From CAIYRG01 sp965247505 (GTDB lineage: Bacteria > Pseudomonadota > Alphaproteobacteria > Micropepsales > Micropepsaceae): a DNA stretch of 64,000 bases. How positions within the stretch are numbered: the first letter of the stretch is position 1; each line of letters starts with the position of its first letter. The translations under genes and the position numbers were made by a program. The DNA is taken from NCBI GenBank assembly GCA_965247505.1, contig OZ252020.1:806001-870000 (forward strand). The letters run 5' to 3'. Below, one piece after another: positions 44,238 to 52,435 of this stretch. Under the pieces are notes generated by a model, which searched no databases, was not told where the DNA came from, and saw only the letters and a list, made by a program, of their open reading frames with translations.

Positions 44238-46145
44238 CTAAAAACCGAACATATGATCGAAACTAAAGGCGGCATTGCCATGTATGAGCCCATGATAACC
44301 GAAAAGACGGCAAGTAGTATCGCGCACGATGACATAGCAACCGGCGCCGGCCTCTTCTATTTCACTTGGCGAGAATGTTTCATACACGCGCCAAAGCTGC
44401 GAGCCGCCGCATGGGATGCGCAAGCTGCGCTCGGCAACCCCCTTGCCCTCAATCGACATCAAAGTGAGTTTGGTTTCGGAATGCGAATGCCATTGTTTTG
44501 AGGCCGGATAGATGAGATGGCACATTGTCTCATATGGTGAAGCACCCACGCGCAAGAAGAGCCGCGTTGTGAGGCCAGGCGGCGGACCCTTATAAGATTG
44601 CGGCTCGTTCTTGTAAGTTGCGAGCGTATTGAAGACATGCGCGCCAAAGCTGGTCTCCGCGCGATGATCGCTTTCCCGATCTATGTAACGAAATAGGCCA
44701 TGCAGCCATCCATCGGCCTCATTGCCGGCATCGAAGTCGTAGACCAATTCCATGTGTCCATAGCCGCTTTCCAGCATGCGGTTTCCGAGCACCTCCGCCA
44801 AATCAAGCGCAATAGAATCGCTGCGCGCGAGATTGCCGAGGGAATGTTCAGCGACGGCCTCGCCGCTTGCGTCGAAGAGCAGAAGCTTCAAGGGAAGACG
44901 TTGCTGGGCCGTCGACATCGGTGTCGGCATTACCAGGCTCGAATAGCGGTCGATTGGTAAGATCGGCGCAGGAAGAATGAACCCCTTTCCCAACAAGTCA
45001 CGAAGACGGGGGAGTTGTTCGTCGAGAACGAGATCCTCACGCTCGACATTCGGGTGCGCGATATTACGGCGACCGTCCGCACGCACCACTTCATAGCGTG
45101 GCCGCACCACATGCTTGCCGGCATGAATTTCGATTTGTTGCGGCCAGCTTGCGTCCGGCAATAGCTCCGACGTGCAAAGGCCATAAGTCGCAAACGGTGC
45201 AATGGGTTTCTTTAAATGTGCGACCGTATTGCCGCCCATGAGACCCAATCCGATTTCTCCAGGAGCAATCTCCACAGGATGAGAATTCTGTACCCATAGA
45301 ACAATTTTTTCGCCCTTATCGGGCGCCGGTAGCCCCGCATAAAGATTGGAGGGCCAGGAATTCGCGTCATGGGTGCAGGAAAGAGCGCTCTCACTATCGC
45401 CATAAGTGTCCAGGGCATATTTTACGATGTCGTGCCCTACCGCGCCGACAACATGAACGAATAACTGGCCGGTAAATTCCGGCAAAGAGAACCGCTCGCG
45501 CAAGGCTTTGCTGTCAACGATGATTGGCGCGCCGGGCGCAGGGAGCGGCTCACTCCATGAGCAGAGTTCGCGCCCATCTTCGGCGAACAGTGCAAACCAA
45601 ATATGCCCTGCCTTGCTTCCGTAATTGCCCCAATAATTGGCGGTGGAGAGTCGCGTATGGTGTCCGTCCTGTTCACGAAAAAAGGCGAAATTGGTCGCAA
45701 AATTCAGCGTCGACAAATAACGCTGCTTTACAGTCAACATGTCGTCCGGCAGGCGCATCCGATCAAAGCTCAAATAGGATGCGTTTGGCGAAAATAGATT
45801 TTGCAGCCTTTGTTCCGTTTTGGATGTATCGAAATCGGCGATAAAAACCGTGCGGGGTGATGCCCCCTGTAATTCGTCTATTGCTCGAGCAGACACACCG
45901 CGAAATTCGCGCCCGCAATCTTCGACATCTTGAACAAAGAGGCCGGCAATTTCGAAGCCCTCCAGCGGATAAAGCGTGTCGAACGCCGCTACGAAACCAT
46001 GCGGATCATATATCGCGACCGGCCCGTTGGACTTTAACGTCTCCAGCAATGCGCGCGCGGAAACTGCGGCCAGCGGATGCGCGATCGCTTTGTAGAAGGC
46101 ATTGCCGCCCTCCATATTATTGAATGTCTCAATCTTCAGACCCAT
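44238..46145 (-). CDS. 635-residue protein of unknown function with probable duplicated beta domains
   Basis: I do not recognise the family. Residues about 30-140 look Rossmann-like (ALLETLKSNGPVAIYDPHGF, then RTVFIADFDTSKTEQRL), resembling a nucleotide- or sugar-binding alpha/beta domain without a clear glycine loop. The rest is rich in beta-strand-like segments with many Trp, His and Tyr. Two stretches (about 175-300 and 395-600) share the same order of features: a FALFAEDGRELCSWSEPL or LKLLLFDASGEAVAEHSL strand pair, then hydrophobic FVHVVGAVGHD or HMELVYDFDAG, then an LWVQNSHPVEI or LFLRVGASPYE strand. This suggests an internal duplication. There is no signal peptide and no membrane helix. 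The start ATG lies 9 bp after the oxygenase stop. Likely partners are the flanking oxygenase and ELM1-like proteins. Confidence 0.6.
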   Translation of the reverse strand: MGLKIETFNNMEGGNAFYKAIAHPLAAVSARALLETLKSNGPVAIYDPHGFVAAFDTLYPLEGFEIAGLFVQDVEDCGREFRGVSARAIDELQGASPRTVFIADFDTSKTEQRLQNLFSPNASYLSFDRMRLPDDMLTVKQRYLSTLNFATNFAFFREQDGHHTRLSTANYWGNYGSKAGHIWFALFAEDGRELCSWSEPLPAPGAPIIVDSKALRERFSLPEFTGQLFVHVVGAVGHDIVKYALDTYGDSESALSCTHDANSWPSNLYAGLPAPDKGEKIVLWVQNSHPVEIAPGEIGLGLMGGNTVAHLKKPIAPFATYGLCTSELLPDASWPQQIEIHAGKHVVRPRYEVVRADGRRNIAHPNVEREDLVLDEQLPRLRDLLGKGFILPAPILPIDRYSSLVMPTPMSTAQQRLPLKLLLFDASGEAVAEHSLGNLARSDSIALDLAEVLGNRMLESGYGHMELVYDFDAGNEADGWLHGLFRYIDRESDHRAETSFGAHVFNTLATYKNEPQSYKGPPPGLTTRLFLRVGASPYETMCHLIYPASKQWHSHSETKLTLMSIEGKGVAERSLRIPCGGSQLWRVYETFSPSEIEEAGAGCYVIVRDTTCRLFGYHGLIHGNAAFSFDHMFGF

Positions 46146-46154
46146 GGTCTAGCC

Positions 46155-46853
46155 TTACGAGCTGCGCGCAAAGAGACGCTTGAAAAATGCGCTGCGCCGG
46201 TGCCGCTTATGCTCGCGTTCCACGACATGTTTATCTGTAACCCAGTTGAGTTGAATGACGCGACGTGGCCCTGAGAACGGCTCAAAACCATGCCATGCGT
46301 TGGGGACGTTTCTAAATATAAGCAATGTGCCGCGCTCAGGCGGAACTTCGGCGACAATATCATCAAGACTATCGCGCGAACGCAGTAGGCGAAGCCGCCC
46401 CTTCGGGCTTTCCCACGCATCGTTCATATAGATTAGTGCAGTAATCAGTTTCGTATCGCTGTCGGAATGAATTCTGCCGTCGGCTTCGCGGCTGATGCCC
46501 CGAACCGTGACCATTGTCGGCGAATTCGAAAGATCGATGCCAAATTTTTCCGAGACGGACGCCGTCATTTCCGGGCCTTGAATCTCGTCCATGAAGGTCT
46601 GGAATGCAGCGCCATAGTCTAGGGTGGATAGCGGAAAGCTTCCCGCATGCGAGATCTCTGGAAAATCGGCGCTGATCGCTTTATGCGCGGCTTCGGTCAC
46701 GAAGCCCGGCACGATCGCGAACGAAAATGGCGCGGTTGTCAGTTGCGCATCGCGAAACGCGTCGAGATCGAAGGAGAGTGGCCCCTCGACGGTCTGATCC
46801 AGGGCCTTGCCTGCCAAAACGTTCATATTTCCTGGTAGCGTTGCGCCGCTCAA
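46155..46853 (-). CDS. 2-oxoglutarate/Fe(II)-dependent oxygenase, prolyl-hydroxylase-like
   Basis: The 232-residue protein has the iron facial triad and 2OG site in order: His129 and Asp131 in RIHSDSDTK, His188 in NAWHGFEP and Arg198 in GPRRVIQLNW. The N-terminal part (SFAIVPGFVTEAAHKAISADFP) matches the 2OG-FeII_Oxy family that hydroxylates protein side chains or small molecules. The C-terminal tail is strongly basic (REHKRHRRSAFFKRLFARSS) and may contact nucleic acid, membrane or an acidic partner. It is the first gene of an operon with the 635-aa unknown, the ELM1-like protein and the broken permease, and may act on one of their products. The substrate is unknown. Confidence 0.82.
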   Translation of the reverse strand: MSGATLPGNMNVLAGKALDQTVEGPLSFDLDAFRDAQLTTAPFSFAIVPGFVTEAAHKAISADFPEISHAGSFPLSTLDYGAAFQTFMDEIQGPEMTASVSEKFGIDLSNSPTMVTVRGISREADGRIHSDSDTKLITALIYMNDAWESPKGRLRLLRSRDSLDDIVAEVPPERGTLLIFRNVPNAWHGFEPFSGPRRVIQLNWVTDKHVVEREHKRHRRSAFFKRLFARSS

Positions 46854-46988
46854 ACGGCAATCCCTTTTCCAATAGCCTTGATATTGCGTTCTATCCTTCG
46901 CTGATATCCTACCCTATCCAAAAAGCCCATGCTGGCTTATGCACGTCGTCCTTGGGTACCAAGAGCGAAAATAGATTAGGGAGCGAAT

Positions 46989-47978
46989 ATGTCTGATATC
47001 CGGGTTGCGGTCATCGACGACTGGCAGAACATCGCAGCGAGAAGCGCCGATTGGTTGGCGCTCCAGGAAAAAGCGGAAGTGGTGTTCTTCCAGAAGAACT
47101 TCCCGGCCGGAACCGAGGAAGAGGCATCAAAAGAGCTTTCAGGCTTCGATGTAATTTTGCTGATGCGCGAGCGGTCCTCTTTCCGCGAGCCAATGCTAAA
47201 GCTGCTCCCGCGATTGAAAATGATCTCCGCCACGGGCGCAAAGACCCCCCATATCGATGCCGACTACTGTACCAAAAACGGCATTGTTATCTCGCAATCG
47301 ACGGCGTCCGTCGCTGGCTACGCGGCGGAAATGACGCTGGCGCTTATGCTCAGCGCTGCCCGCAAGGTGCCGATGGGCGATGCCAATATGCGGGCTGGAA
47401 AATTTCAGGACGGTGTGGGCTTAGGCACCGTCCTGAGAGGCCGCACGCTTGGCGTAATTGGTTTGGGCAAAATCGGGTCGGACATGGCCCGCTATGGCAA
47501 GGTGCTCGGCATGCGGGTTATCGCATGGAGCCAAAACCTTAGCGATGAAAAAGCCCAAGAAGTGGGCGCCGAGAGAGTGGAGAAGGATCAATTGCTCGCT
47601 CAGTCCGATGTCGTGACATTGCACCTTGTTCTTTCCGAGCGCTCAAAGGGCGTATTGGGCGCGAGGGAGCTTGCGTTGATGAAGGACGGCGCGATCCTTG
47701 TGAACACGTCTCGTGGACCATTGGTAAACGAGAATGCGCTTCTCGATGTGCTCCAGGCCGGGCGCATAACGGCCGCGCTGGATGTCTATGACGTTGAACC
47801 GCTTCCCTCAAATCACCCGATCCGCAATGCACCAAACACAGTGCTTTCACCGCATCTGGGATTCTCGACGAAAGAGGTATTCCACGGCTTCTACCAAGGC
47901 GCGATCGACAATATCGTGGCTTTTTTGGATGGTTCGCCCACCCGCGTGGCCAATCCGGATGTCCTCAAGCAGCCATAA
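46989..47978 (+). CDS. D-isomer-specific 2-hydroxyacid dehydrogenase
   Basis: The 329-residue NAD(P)-dependent oxidoreductase interconverts 2-keto and D-2-hydroxy acids. It shows the Rossmann GVIGLGKIGSDMARYG loop (GLGKIG at 158-163) and the catalytic trio Arg242 (NTSRGPL), Glu270 (DVEPLP) and His289 (LSPHLG). GYAAEMTLALML corresponds to the conserved AE region preceding the Rossmann domain. The residues after the second Rossmann strand (AWSQNLS) are neutral, which leaves the cofactor choice open. It is closest in pattern to the phosphoglycerate dehydrogenase-like group of catabolic enzymes. The NMT1-like protein gene follows 200 bp downstream on the same strand. Confidence 0.92.
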   Translation: MSDIRVAVIDDWQNIAARSADWLALQEKAEVVFFQKNFPAGTEEEASKELSGFDVILLMRERSSFREPMLKLLPRLKMISATGAKTPHIDADYCTKNGIVISQSTASVAGYAAEMTLALMLSAARKVPMGDANMRAGKFQDGVGLGTVLRGRTLGVIGLGKIGSDMARYGKVLGMRVIAWSQNLSDEKAQEVGAERVEKDQLLAQSDVVTLHLVLSERSKGVLGARELALMKDGAILVNTSRGPLVNENALLDVLQAGRITAALDVYDVEPLPSNHPIRNAPNTVLSPHLGFSTKEVFHGFYQGAIDNIVAFLDGSPTRVANPDVLKQP

Positions 47979-48121
47979 ACTGGCCATGGAGCTACGCAGC
48001 TATCTCTTTGGAATAGAATGAAAATACTACCCTAGACGCCCTGGCGATTTACTATGGCAACCACTTGTGAACGGTCTTGCCTTCACATATATAGCTTCCA
48101 CAACACTCACTCGGGTAATCA

Positions 48122-48142
48122 AATAATTCGCCAATAATTCGC
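48122..48142 (+). repeat. Direct repeat AATAATTCGC upstream of the NMT1-like gene
   Basis: AATAATTCGC occurs at 48122-48131 and again at 48133-48142, an 11-bp period, about 37 bp before the ATG at 48179. The period matches one helical turn, which suits a regulator binding on one face of DNA near the promoter. The Shine-Dalgarno AGGAAGGA follows. No regulator is assigned. Confidence 0.5.
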
Positions 48143-48178
48143 GTAGAGCATGTAGCGGTTAGACAGGAAGGACCAAAG

Positions 48179-49024
48179 ATGGCCAACAAGATCCGCATTC
48201 AAAGCGACAGCAACGCCCATGACCGTCCGTGGCGTGTCGCAGTTGAAAAAGGCTACTTCAAGGAAGAAGGCGTCGAGGTCGAATATTATGAAGACAATCC
48301 AAAAGGCGTCGCTGGCCGCGTCGAGAAATTTGGCGAACGCTGGAAAGAGACGAACCTCTCACAAGGCGCGCTGGATGTTTATCCCGTATGCGAATGGGGC
48401 GCGATCGAGCGCGTCCAGCAGCTCGGCCATGGCCGGATCATCGGCCTTGATACCACTGCGCGCACAGGCGCCATTATGGTTCGCGGCGACTCCAAGATTA
48501 CGGATCTTGCGCAACTCCGTAACGTGCCGATTGCCGTCACATCGCACGCCGGCACATTCTACGCTGCCATCGAAGTCCTCGAAGAAATCGGCGTGCCTTA
48601 TGACGATATAAAGCTTGTCCACGCAAATGATCGCCTTGCGGCGTTGCTCGACGGCGAAACAGAAGCGGCCGCTTTAATGGAACCACTGGTGAGCCGTGCA
48701 GTATCGGCAGGATGCCGCAAGCTTGCTGATCTGCGCTGGCGCGGCGGCATTGTGGTCAGCGACGAAGTCGACGACGACACGGCGGATAAAATTATGCGGG
48801 CCCTCAACCGCGCGGTCGAATATTTGAAAGAGAATGAAGAGACTTCGCGCGAGGAATTGCTCCGTGATCTTACGCCGGAACAACGCAAGACCGGGCTCCT
48901 TCCGGAATTGATCGGCGCCCAAACCTACAAGGCGACCGAATTCGACGAGAAAGTCGATTGGATGATGAAGCGGGGATTGTTGGACGAAGCGCCCAAATAC
49001 GAAGACATCGTCCGCAGCAAATAA
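48179..49024 (+). CDS. NMT1/THI5-like substrate-binding-fold protein without a signal peptide
   Basis: The 281-residue protein has the two-lobe SsuA/NrtA/THI5 fold: a start IRIQSDSNAHDRPWRVAVEKGYFKEEGVEVEYYE, then DLAQLRNVPIAVTSHAGTFYAAIEVLEEIGVPYDDIKLV and LLDGETEAAALMEPLVSRAV. Unlike transport receptors of this fold it has no signal peptide or lipobox; translation starts directly at the first beta strand, and no other start is available upstream. No ABC permease or ATPase is nearby. Enzymes of the same fold (for example desulfinases and THI5) exist, so a cytosolic binding or catalytic role is possible. It lies between the 2-hydroxyacid dehydrogenase and the IclR regulator and ends at a strong terminator. 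Confidence 0.75.
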   Translation: MANKIRIQSDSNAHDRPWRVAVEKGYFKEEGVEVEYYEDNPKGVAGRVEKFGERWKETNLSQGALDVYPVCEWGAIERVQQLGHGRIIGLDTTARTGAIMVRGDSKITDLAQLRNVPIAVTSHAGTFYAAIEVLEEIGVPYDDIKLVHANDRLAALLDGETEAAALMEPLVSRAVSAGCRKLADLRWRGGIVVSDEVDDDTADKIMRALNRAVEYLKENEETSREELLRDLTPEQRKTGLLPELIGAQTYKATEFDEKVDWMMKRGLLDEAPKYEDIVRSK

Positions 49025-49040
49025 GCCCTACACACCCATA

Positions 49041-49084
49041 AAAAGAATGGCCCGCGCCTCATAAAGAGGGTGGGCCATTCTTTT
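49041..49084 (+). terminator. Strong bidirectional terminator after the NMT1-like gene
   Basis: AAAAGAATGGCCC (49041-49053) and GGGCCATTCTTTT (49072-49084) form a perfect 13-bp stem whose outer A and T tracts give U-runs in both directions. An inner CCTC/GAGG pair closes the loop further. It begins 16 bases after the stop codon at 49024. Confidence 0.9.
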
Positions 49085-49163
49085 GGCTTTCGAGCCTCGC
49101 TTGGCGCTTTTCATGAGCAGCCTATGGGCTCTCGCCGTCTCGCATTTTGAGGTCTGGCTTATC

Positions 49164-49198
49164 TTGACGTTCATTTCATTTTGTGCGTATTGCGCACA
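49164..49198 (+). promoter_or_regulatory. Probable iclR-gene promoter with an inverted repeat over the -10 region
   Basis: TTGACG (49164-49169) lies 17-18 bases before GTATTG/TATTGC (49187-49193). TGTGCG (49182-49187) and CGCACA (49193-49198), separated by TATTG, form an inverted repeat that covers the -10 box. A related half-site (TTCGCAC, 49211-49217) follows. The site is 80 bp before the IclR-family start and is a plausible autoregulatory operator. No gene reads leftward from here. Confidence 0.55.
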
Positions 49199-49278
49199 TA
49201 ATCGTAAAATTTCGCACGGTTTTCGGCACTGAATGATTTGGTGTCGAAAGCGCGCCGAGAATAGAAACCCACGACGCC

Positions 49279-50079
49279 ATGACCGATATTCTGATCGACG
49301 AAACCAAGCCAAAACGCGACATTCCGGAGCGCTCTTTCGTAACAGCGATCGAGCGCGGGCTATCCGTAATGCGCGCGTTTCGCGATCAATCGGACCGTCT
49401 CACGCTCTCCGACGTGGCGCGCCTCGTATCGTTACCTCGCGCAACGGCACGGCGCTGCCTGCTAACGCTTCGTGCCTTAGGCTATGTCGAAAGCCAAGGT
49501 CGCTATTTTAGCCTTTCGCCACAGGTCCTGACGCTCGCGCAAGCTTATCTTTCCTCCAGCCCGCTGCCGCGTATCGCGCAAAGCTCCTTAGAGCGCGTCA
49601 GTGAAATATTGGGCGAATCTTGTTCTCTCTCCCTTCTTCACTGCGATGAAGTGATTTACGTCGCACGTTCGACACGAAAGCGCATCGGCTCTCTTCACCG
49701 TGATGTGGGGTCGCATCTACCGGCGCACTGCACCTCAATGGGCCGCGTTCTTCTAGCAGCGTTGTCCGATGCCGATCTCGAATCCTATTTTGCCGTAGCG
49801 CACTTGGAAGAATTTACGCGCAGGACCGTCACGGACAAACATGAGCTGCGCGAGCGAATCGAAAAAGTAAGAGCAAGGGAATATTGCATTGTGGACCAGG
49901 AGCTCGAACCGGACCTGCGCTCAATCGCCCTCCCGGTCTTCAACGCTTCCGGGCGCGTGGTCGCCGCGCTCAATGTCAGCGCACAGGCAAGCCGCACCAC
50001 AAAGAAGCAGATGGTGGACAAATTTCTCCCGGTATTAAGAGATGCTGCGAGGGAAATGCGGCCGCTGCTGATTGGTTAG
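49279..50079 (+). CDS. IclR-family transcriptional regulator, PcaR/PobR-like
   Basis: The 266-residue regulator has an N-terminal winged helix-turn-helix (LTLSDVARLVSLPRATARRCLLTL, residues about 40-63) and a C-terminal IclR effector domain (SCSLSLLHCDEVIYVARSTRKRIGSLHRDVGSHLPAHCTSMGRVLLA, then IALPVFNASGRVVAALNVSAQ). The RSFVTAIERGLSVMRAF start and the LRDAAREMRPLL end resemble the PcaR/PcaU/PobR group, which control aromatic-acid catabolism. It may control the upstream 2-hydroxyacid dehydrogenase and NMT1-like genes, although a terminator separates them. The start MTDILIDETKPKRD is the only well placed ATG. Confidence 0.9.
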   Translation: MTDILIDETKPKRDIPERSFVTAIERGLSVMRAFRDQSDRLTLSDVARLVSLPRATARRCLLTLRALGYVESQGRYFSLSPQVLTLAQAYLSSSPLPRIAQSSLERVSEILGESCSLSLLHCDEVIYVARSTRKRIGSLHRDVGSHLPAHCTSMGRVLLAALSDADLESYFAVAHLEEFTRRTVTDKHELRERIEKVRAREYCIVDQELEPDLRSIALPVFNASGRVVAALNVSAQASRTTKKQMVDKFLPVLRDAAREMRPLLIG

Positions 50080-50093
50080 TGATGTGCCGCCTC

Positions 50094-50780
50094 CTACAGA
50101 CCTGCAACCTCGCGGACATGTTCTATATCCGCGATGGTGGACTCATGGAGTTCGGGAAACGTTACCAGCCGCAAGCGCTTTAACTCGGTCACGACGCGAG
50201 AAACCGTTTCAATCGTCAAGCCAAGATAATCGGCCATGTCCTGGCGGTTCATCGGCAGCTCTACCGCCTCACTATCATTGGCGCCGGCATTTTCCGCAAG
50301 CCTTATGAGAAAACTCAGCACGCGCTCCTTCGCGGTCTGCCGGCCCACCATGATCAAATGATCCTGAATCCCCATAAGACGGCGTGAAAGAAAATCTGTG
50401 AGACGATGGCGCATGCTGGGCATGCTCTCGCCCAGCACCTCAACCTGGCGGTGGGGATAAGCGGTGACCTCGAGATCGCTCGTCGCCTCGGCGGTAAAGC
50501 GGTGCTCATCGAGATGAAGAAAGCCACAATAATCACCGGGCAAAACAAAATCCGAAATCTAACGCCGGCCATCGATCAAATGCTTGCACAGACGGATCGC
50601 CCCACTGACGACACGATAGGAGAATGCCGCCTCCTCGCCATCGCTAAAGATCGTTTCATTGCGGGCAAAGCGGAGCTTAATCCCAATCTTGTCGAGCGCT
50701 TCAAGATCGTCTTGGGCTAAATCTGATTGAGTCAAATTGTTGCCACCATCAGTTGATGCAGAGTTTTTTTCGTGATCCAT
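50094..50780 (-). pseudogene. Crp/Fnr-family (FixK-like) regulator, interrupted by one in-frame amber codon
   Basis: The frame starting MDHEKNSASTDGG encodes a cyclic-nucleotide-fold sensor domain followed by a Crp helix-turn-helix (MNRQDMADYLGLTIETVSRVVTELKRLRLV), which is FixK-like. It lacks the N-terminal cysteine cluster of oxygen-sensing Fnr. A TAG at 50559-50561 falls after HLIDGRR. The frame then continues without interruption as ISDFVLPGDYCGFLHLDEHRF. In FixK/Fnr relatives the order is GRRQI, so the stop replaces a glutamine (CAG to TAG). The upstream fragment has no DNA-binding domain, and the downstream fragment could only start from TTG at 50543 and would lack part of the beta roll. 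It is therefore probably inactive. Confidence 0.87.
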
Positions 50781-50874
50781 TCTAGCCGTTTGAGGCCCTG
50801 TATTTCGCACGCCAAATATGCCGTTTCACCTAACGCATCGCGATCGCAAGCGTAGAGATGCCGCACCCAAACAA

Positions 50875-52290
50875 TCAACCGGGCAGATTGTCCACCGCGG
50901 CGCTGGAGGATTTGATCTGCTCTCTGCTCCGGTGCCCACTCAGCTCGGCACCCGCATCGCGCGCTAAGGTGACGCAGATCGGCACCGCCACCAGCGATAC
51001 CGTGGCGATGGCGAAAAAGGTCAGCGTAAAATCGCCGAGCGATGGCGAGTCACGACCGCCAAGGACCATTATCATCGGCAAAATACCTGCCGACGCCGCG
51101 ACGCCGAGGGTCACGGAAAATTGTTGGATCATACTGTGAAAGCCAATCGCGGCGCCGGTCCTTTCCGCCGGAATATCGGCGTATGCGAGCGTGCCATAGG
51201 CGGTATATTGCATTGAACGAAAGACGCCGCCGAGGAGCAGAGCGAAATAGATTAAGGTGATGGGCCATTCGGGGCGAAAGAGCCCGCAAACCACAATGAA
51301 TGCGGAGCAGATAATGCCGTTCCAAATGAGAATGTTTCGGTAGCCGAGTATCCGGACGACCGGCGCAGCGGCAGTAACGCCGAAGCCGAGCTGAAGCATT
51401 AAGGGAAGCAAAAACGGGAAGGCCCCGAAGGACAACCGAAACAACACGCCTCCTATGCCGGCAACAAAGAAAGTGTGAATACGCAGGAGGCGAAAATCGA
51501 GAACGGGGGATGGATGGATGCGAGCGTGACGCACATAGAGCGTTCCAAATATGACGCTGACCAGGAGCACGCTTAACGACAGTACAATCGGCAATGAATC
51601 ACCGCGCATTGATTCAAGCACAAAAAGAAAGGACGACAGGGTGACACCCGAAAGAATGGAGCCTTTCAAATCGAACGGCTTCTTTTCGGCTTCCTTGATC
51701 TGCGGAATAAATAGCGTCGCTAGGACCATTCCGACCAAACCGAGCGGCACGTTAATGTAGAAGATCCAGCGCCACGACCAGTAGGTGGTGAGATAGCCAC
51801 CGAGAAGCGGGCCAACCATCGGCCCCATCATCGCCGGAACAAGGACCCACGACATCATCGCTACGAATTGTGATTTTGGAACGGAGCGCAGCAGAACAAG
51901 CCGGCCAACCGGCACCATCGTCGCGCCGCCAATCCCCTGCACGATGCGCGAAGCGATAAGAAACCAAACGCTTTACGATAACCCGCACAAGATCGAGCCC
52001 AGTACGAACACTCCGATAGCAAGGCGAAAGACGGTGCGCGAGCCCAGCCGGTCGGCAATGGCACCACTGATCGGAATGAACACCGCAAGACTCAAAAGAT
52101 AGGCAGTAACGGCCGCGCTGAGACGTAAAGGCGGAACGCCAAGCGATTCACCCATCGCCGGCAGGGCCGTCGCGATAGCGGTCGAATCGATCTGCTCCAT
52201 AAAAATTACACTTGCCAAGATGAGCGCAATGACACGTGGGGAAGCAGGTACGAGCGCGTTTGACGGCCCAGGGGTGGGCGTTTCGGACAT
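50875..52290 (-). pseudogene. DHA2-family (EmrB/QacA) multidrug efflux transporter, interrupted by one in-frame ochre codon
   Basis: The frame starting MSETPTPGPSNALVP (ATG 52288-52290) encodes about 471 codons of a 14-helix MFS transporter. Motif A-like GAIADRLGSRTVFRLAIGVF, motif C-like MMSWVLVPAMMGPMVGPLLGGYLTTYWSWRWIFYINVPLGLVG and the VQGIGGATMVPVGRLVLLRS segment are all present. A TAA at 51973-51975 interrupts it between SILCGLS and SVWFLIASRIVQGIGG. Relatives usually have glutamine at this point, so CAA to TAA is likely. No frameshift accompanies it. The first fragment has only about three helices, so transport should be lost unless the stop is read through. The gene follows the FixK-like pseudogene's start by 94 bp and reads the same way. 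Confidence 0.87.
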
Positions 52291-52435
52291 GTGGTTTGAA
52301 TTAACGGCGGCGCCGAGACTTGTCGACCTAAATGGGCGCCAAAACAAATTCCGCCACAAACAAAATTATCTCACGCCATCCAATGCGGGGTGAGGCCAAA
52401 TATGGTTGTGATCTCGTTGGACGGGTTAGCGAAAC

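Noticed and set aside
29051..52290. Stop-codon reassignment or pyrrolysine/selenocysteine insertion to explain in-frame stops
   Set aside because: TAG, TGA and TAA are all involved, all three also serve as normal ends of intact genes here, and the replaced residues (Trp, Arg, Gln, Gln) differ.
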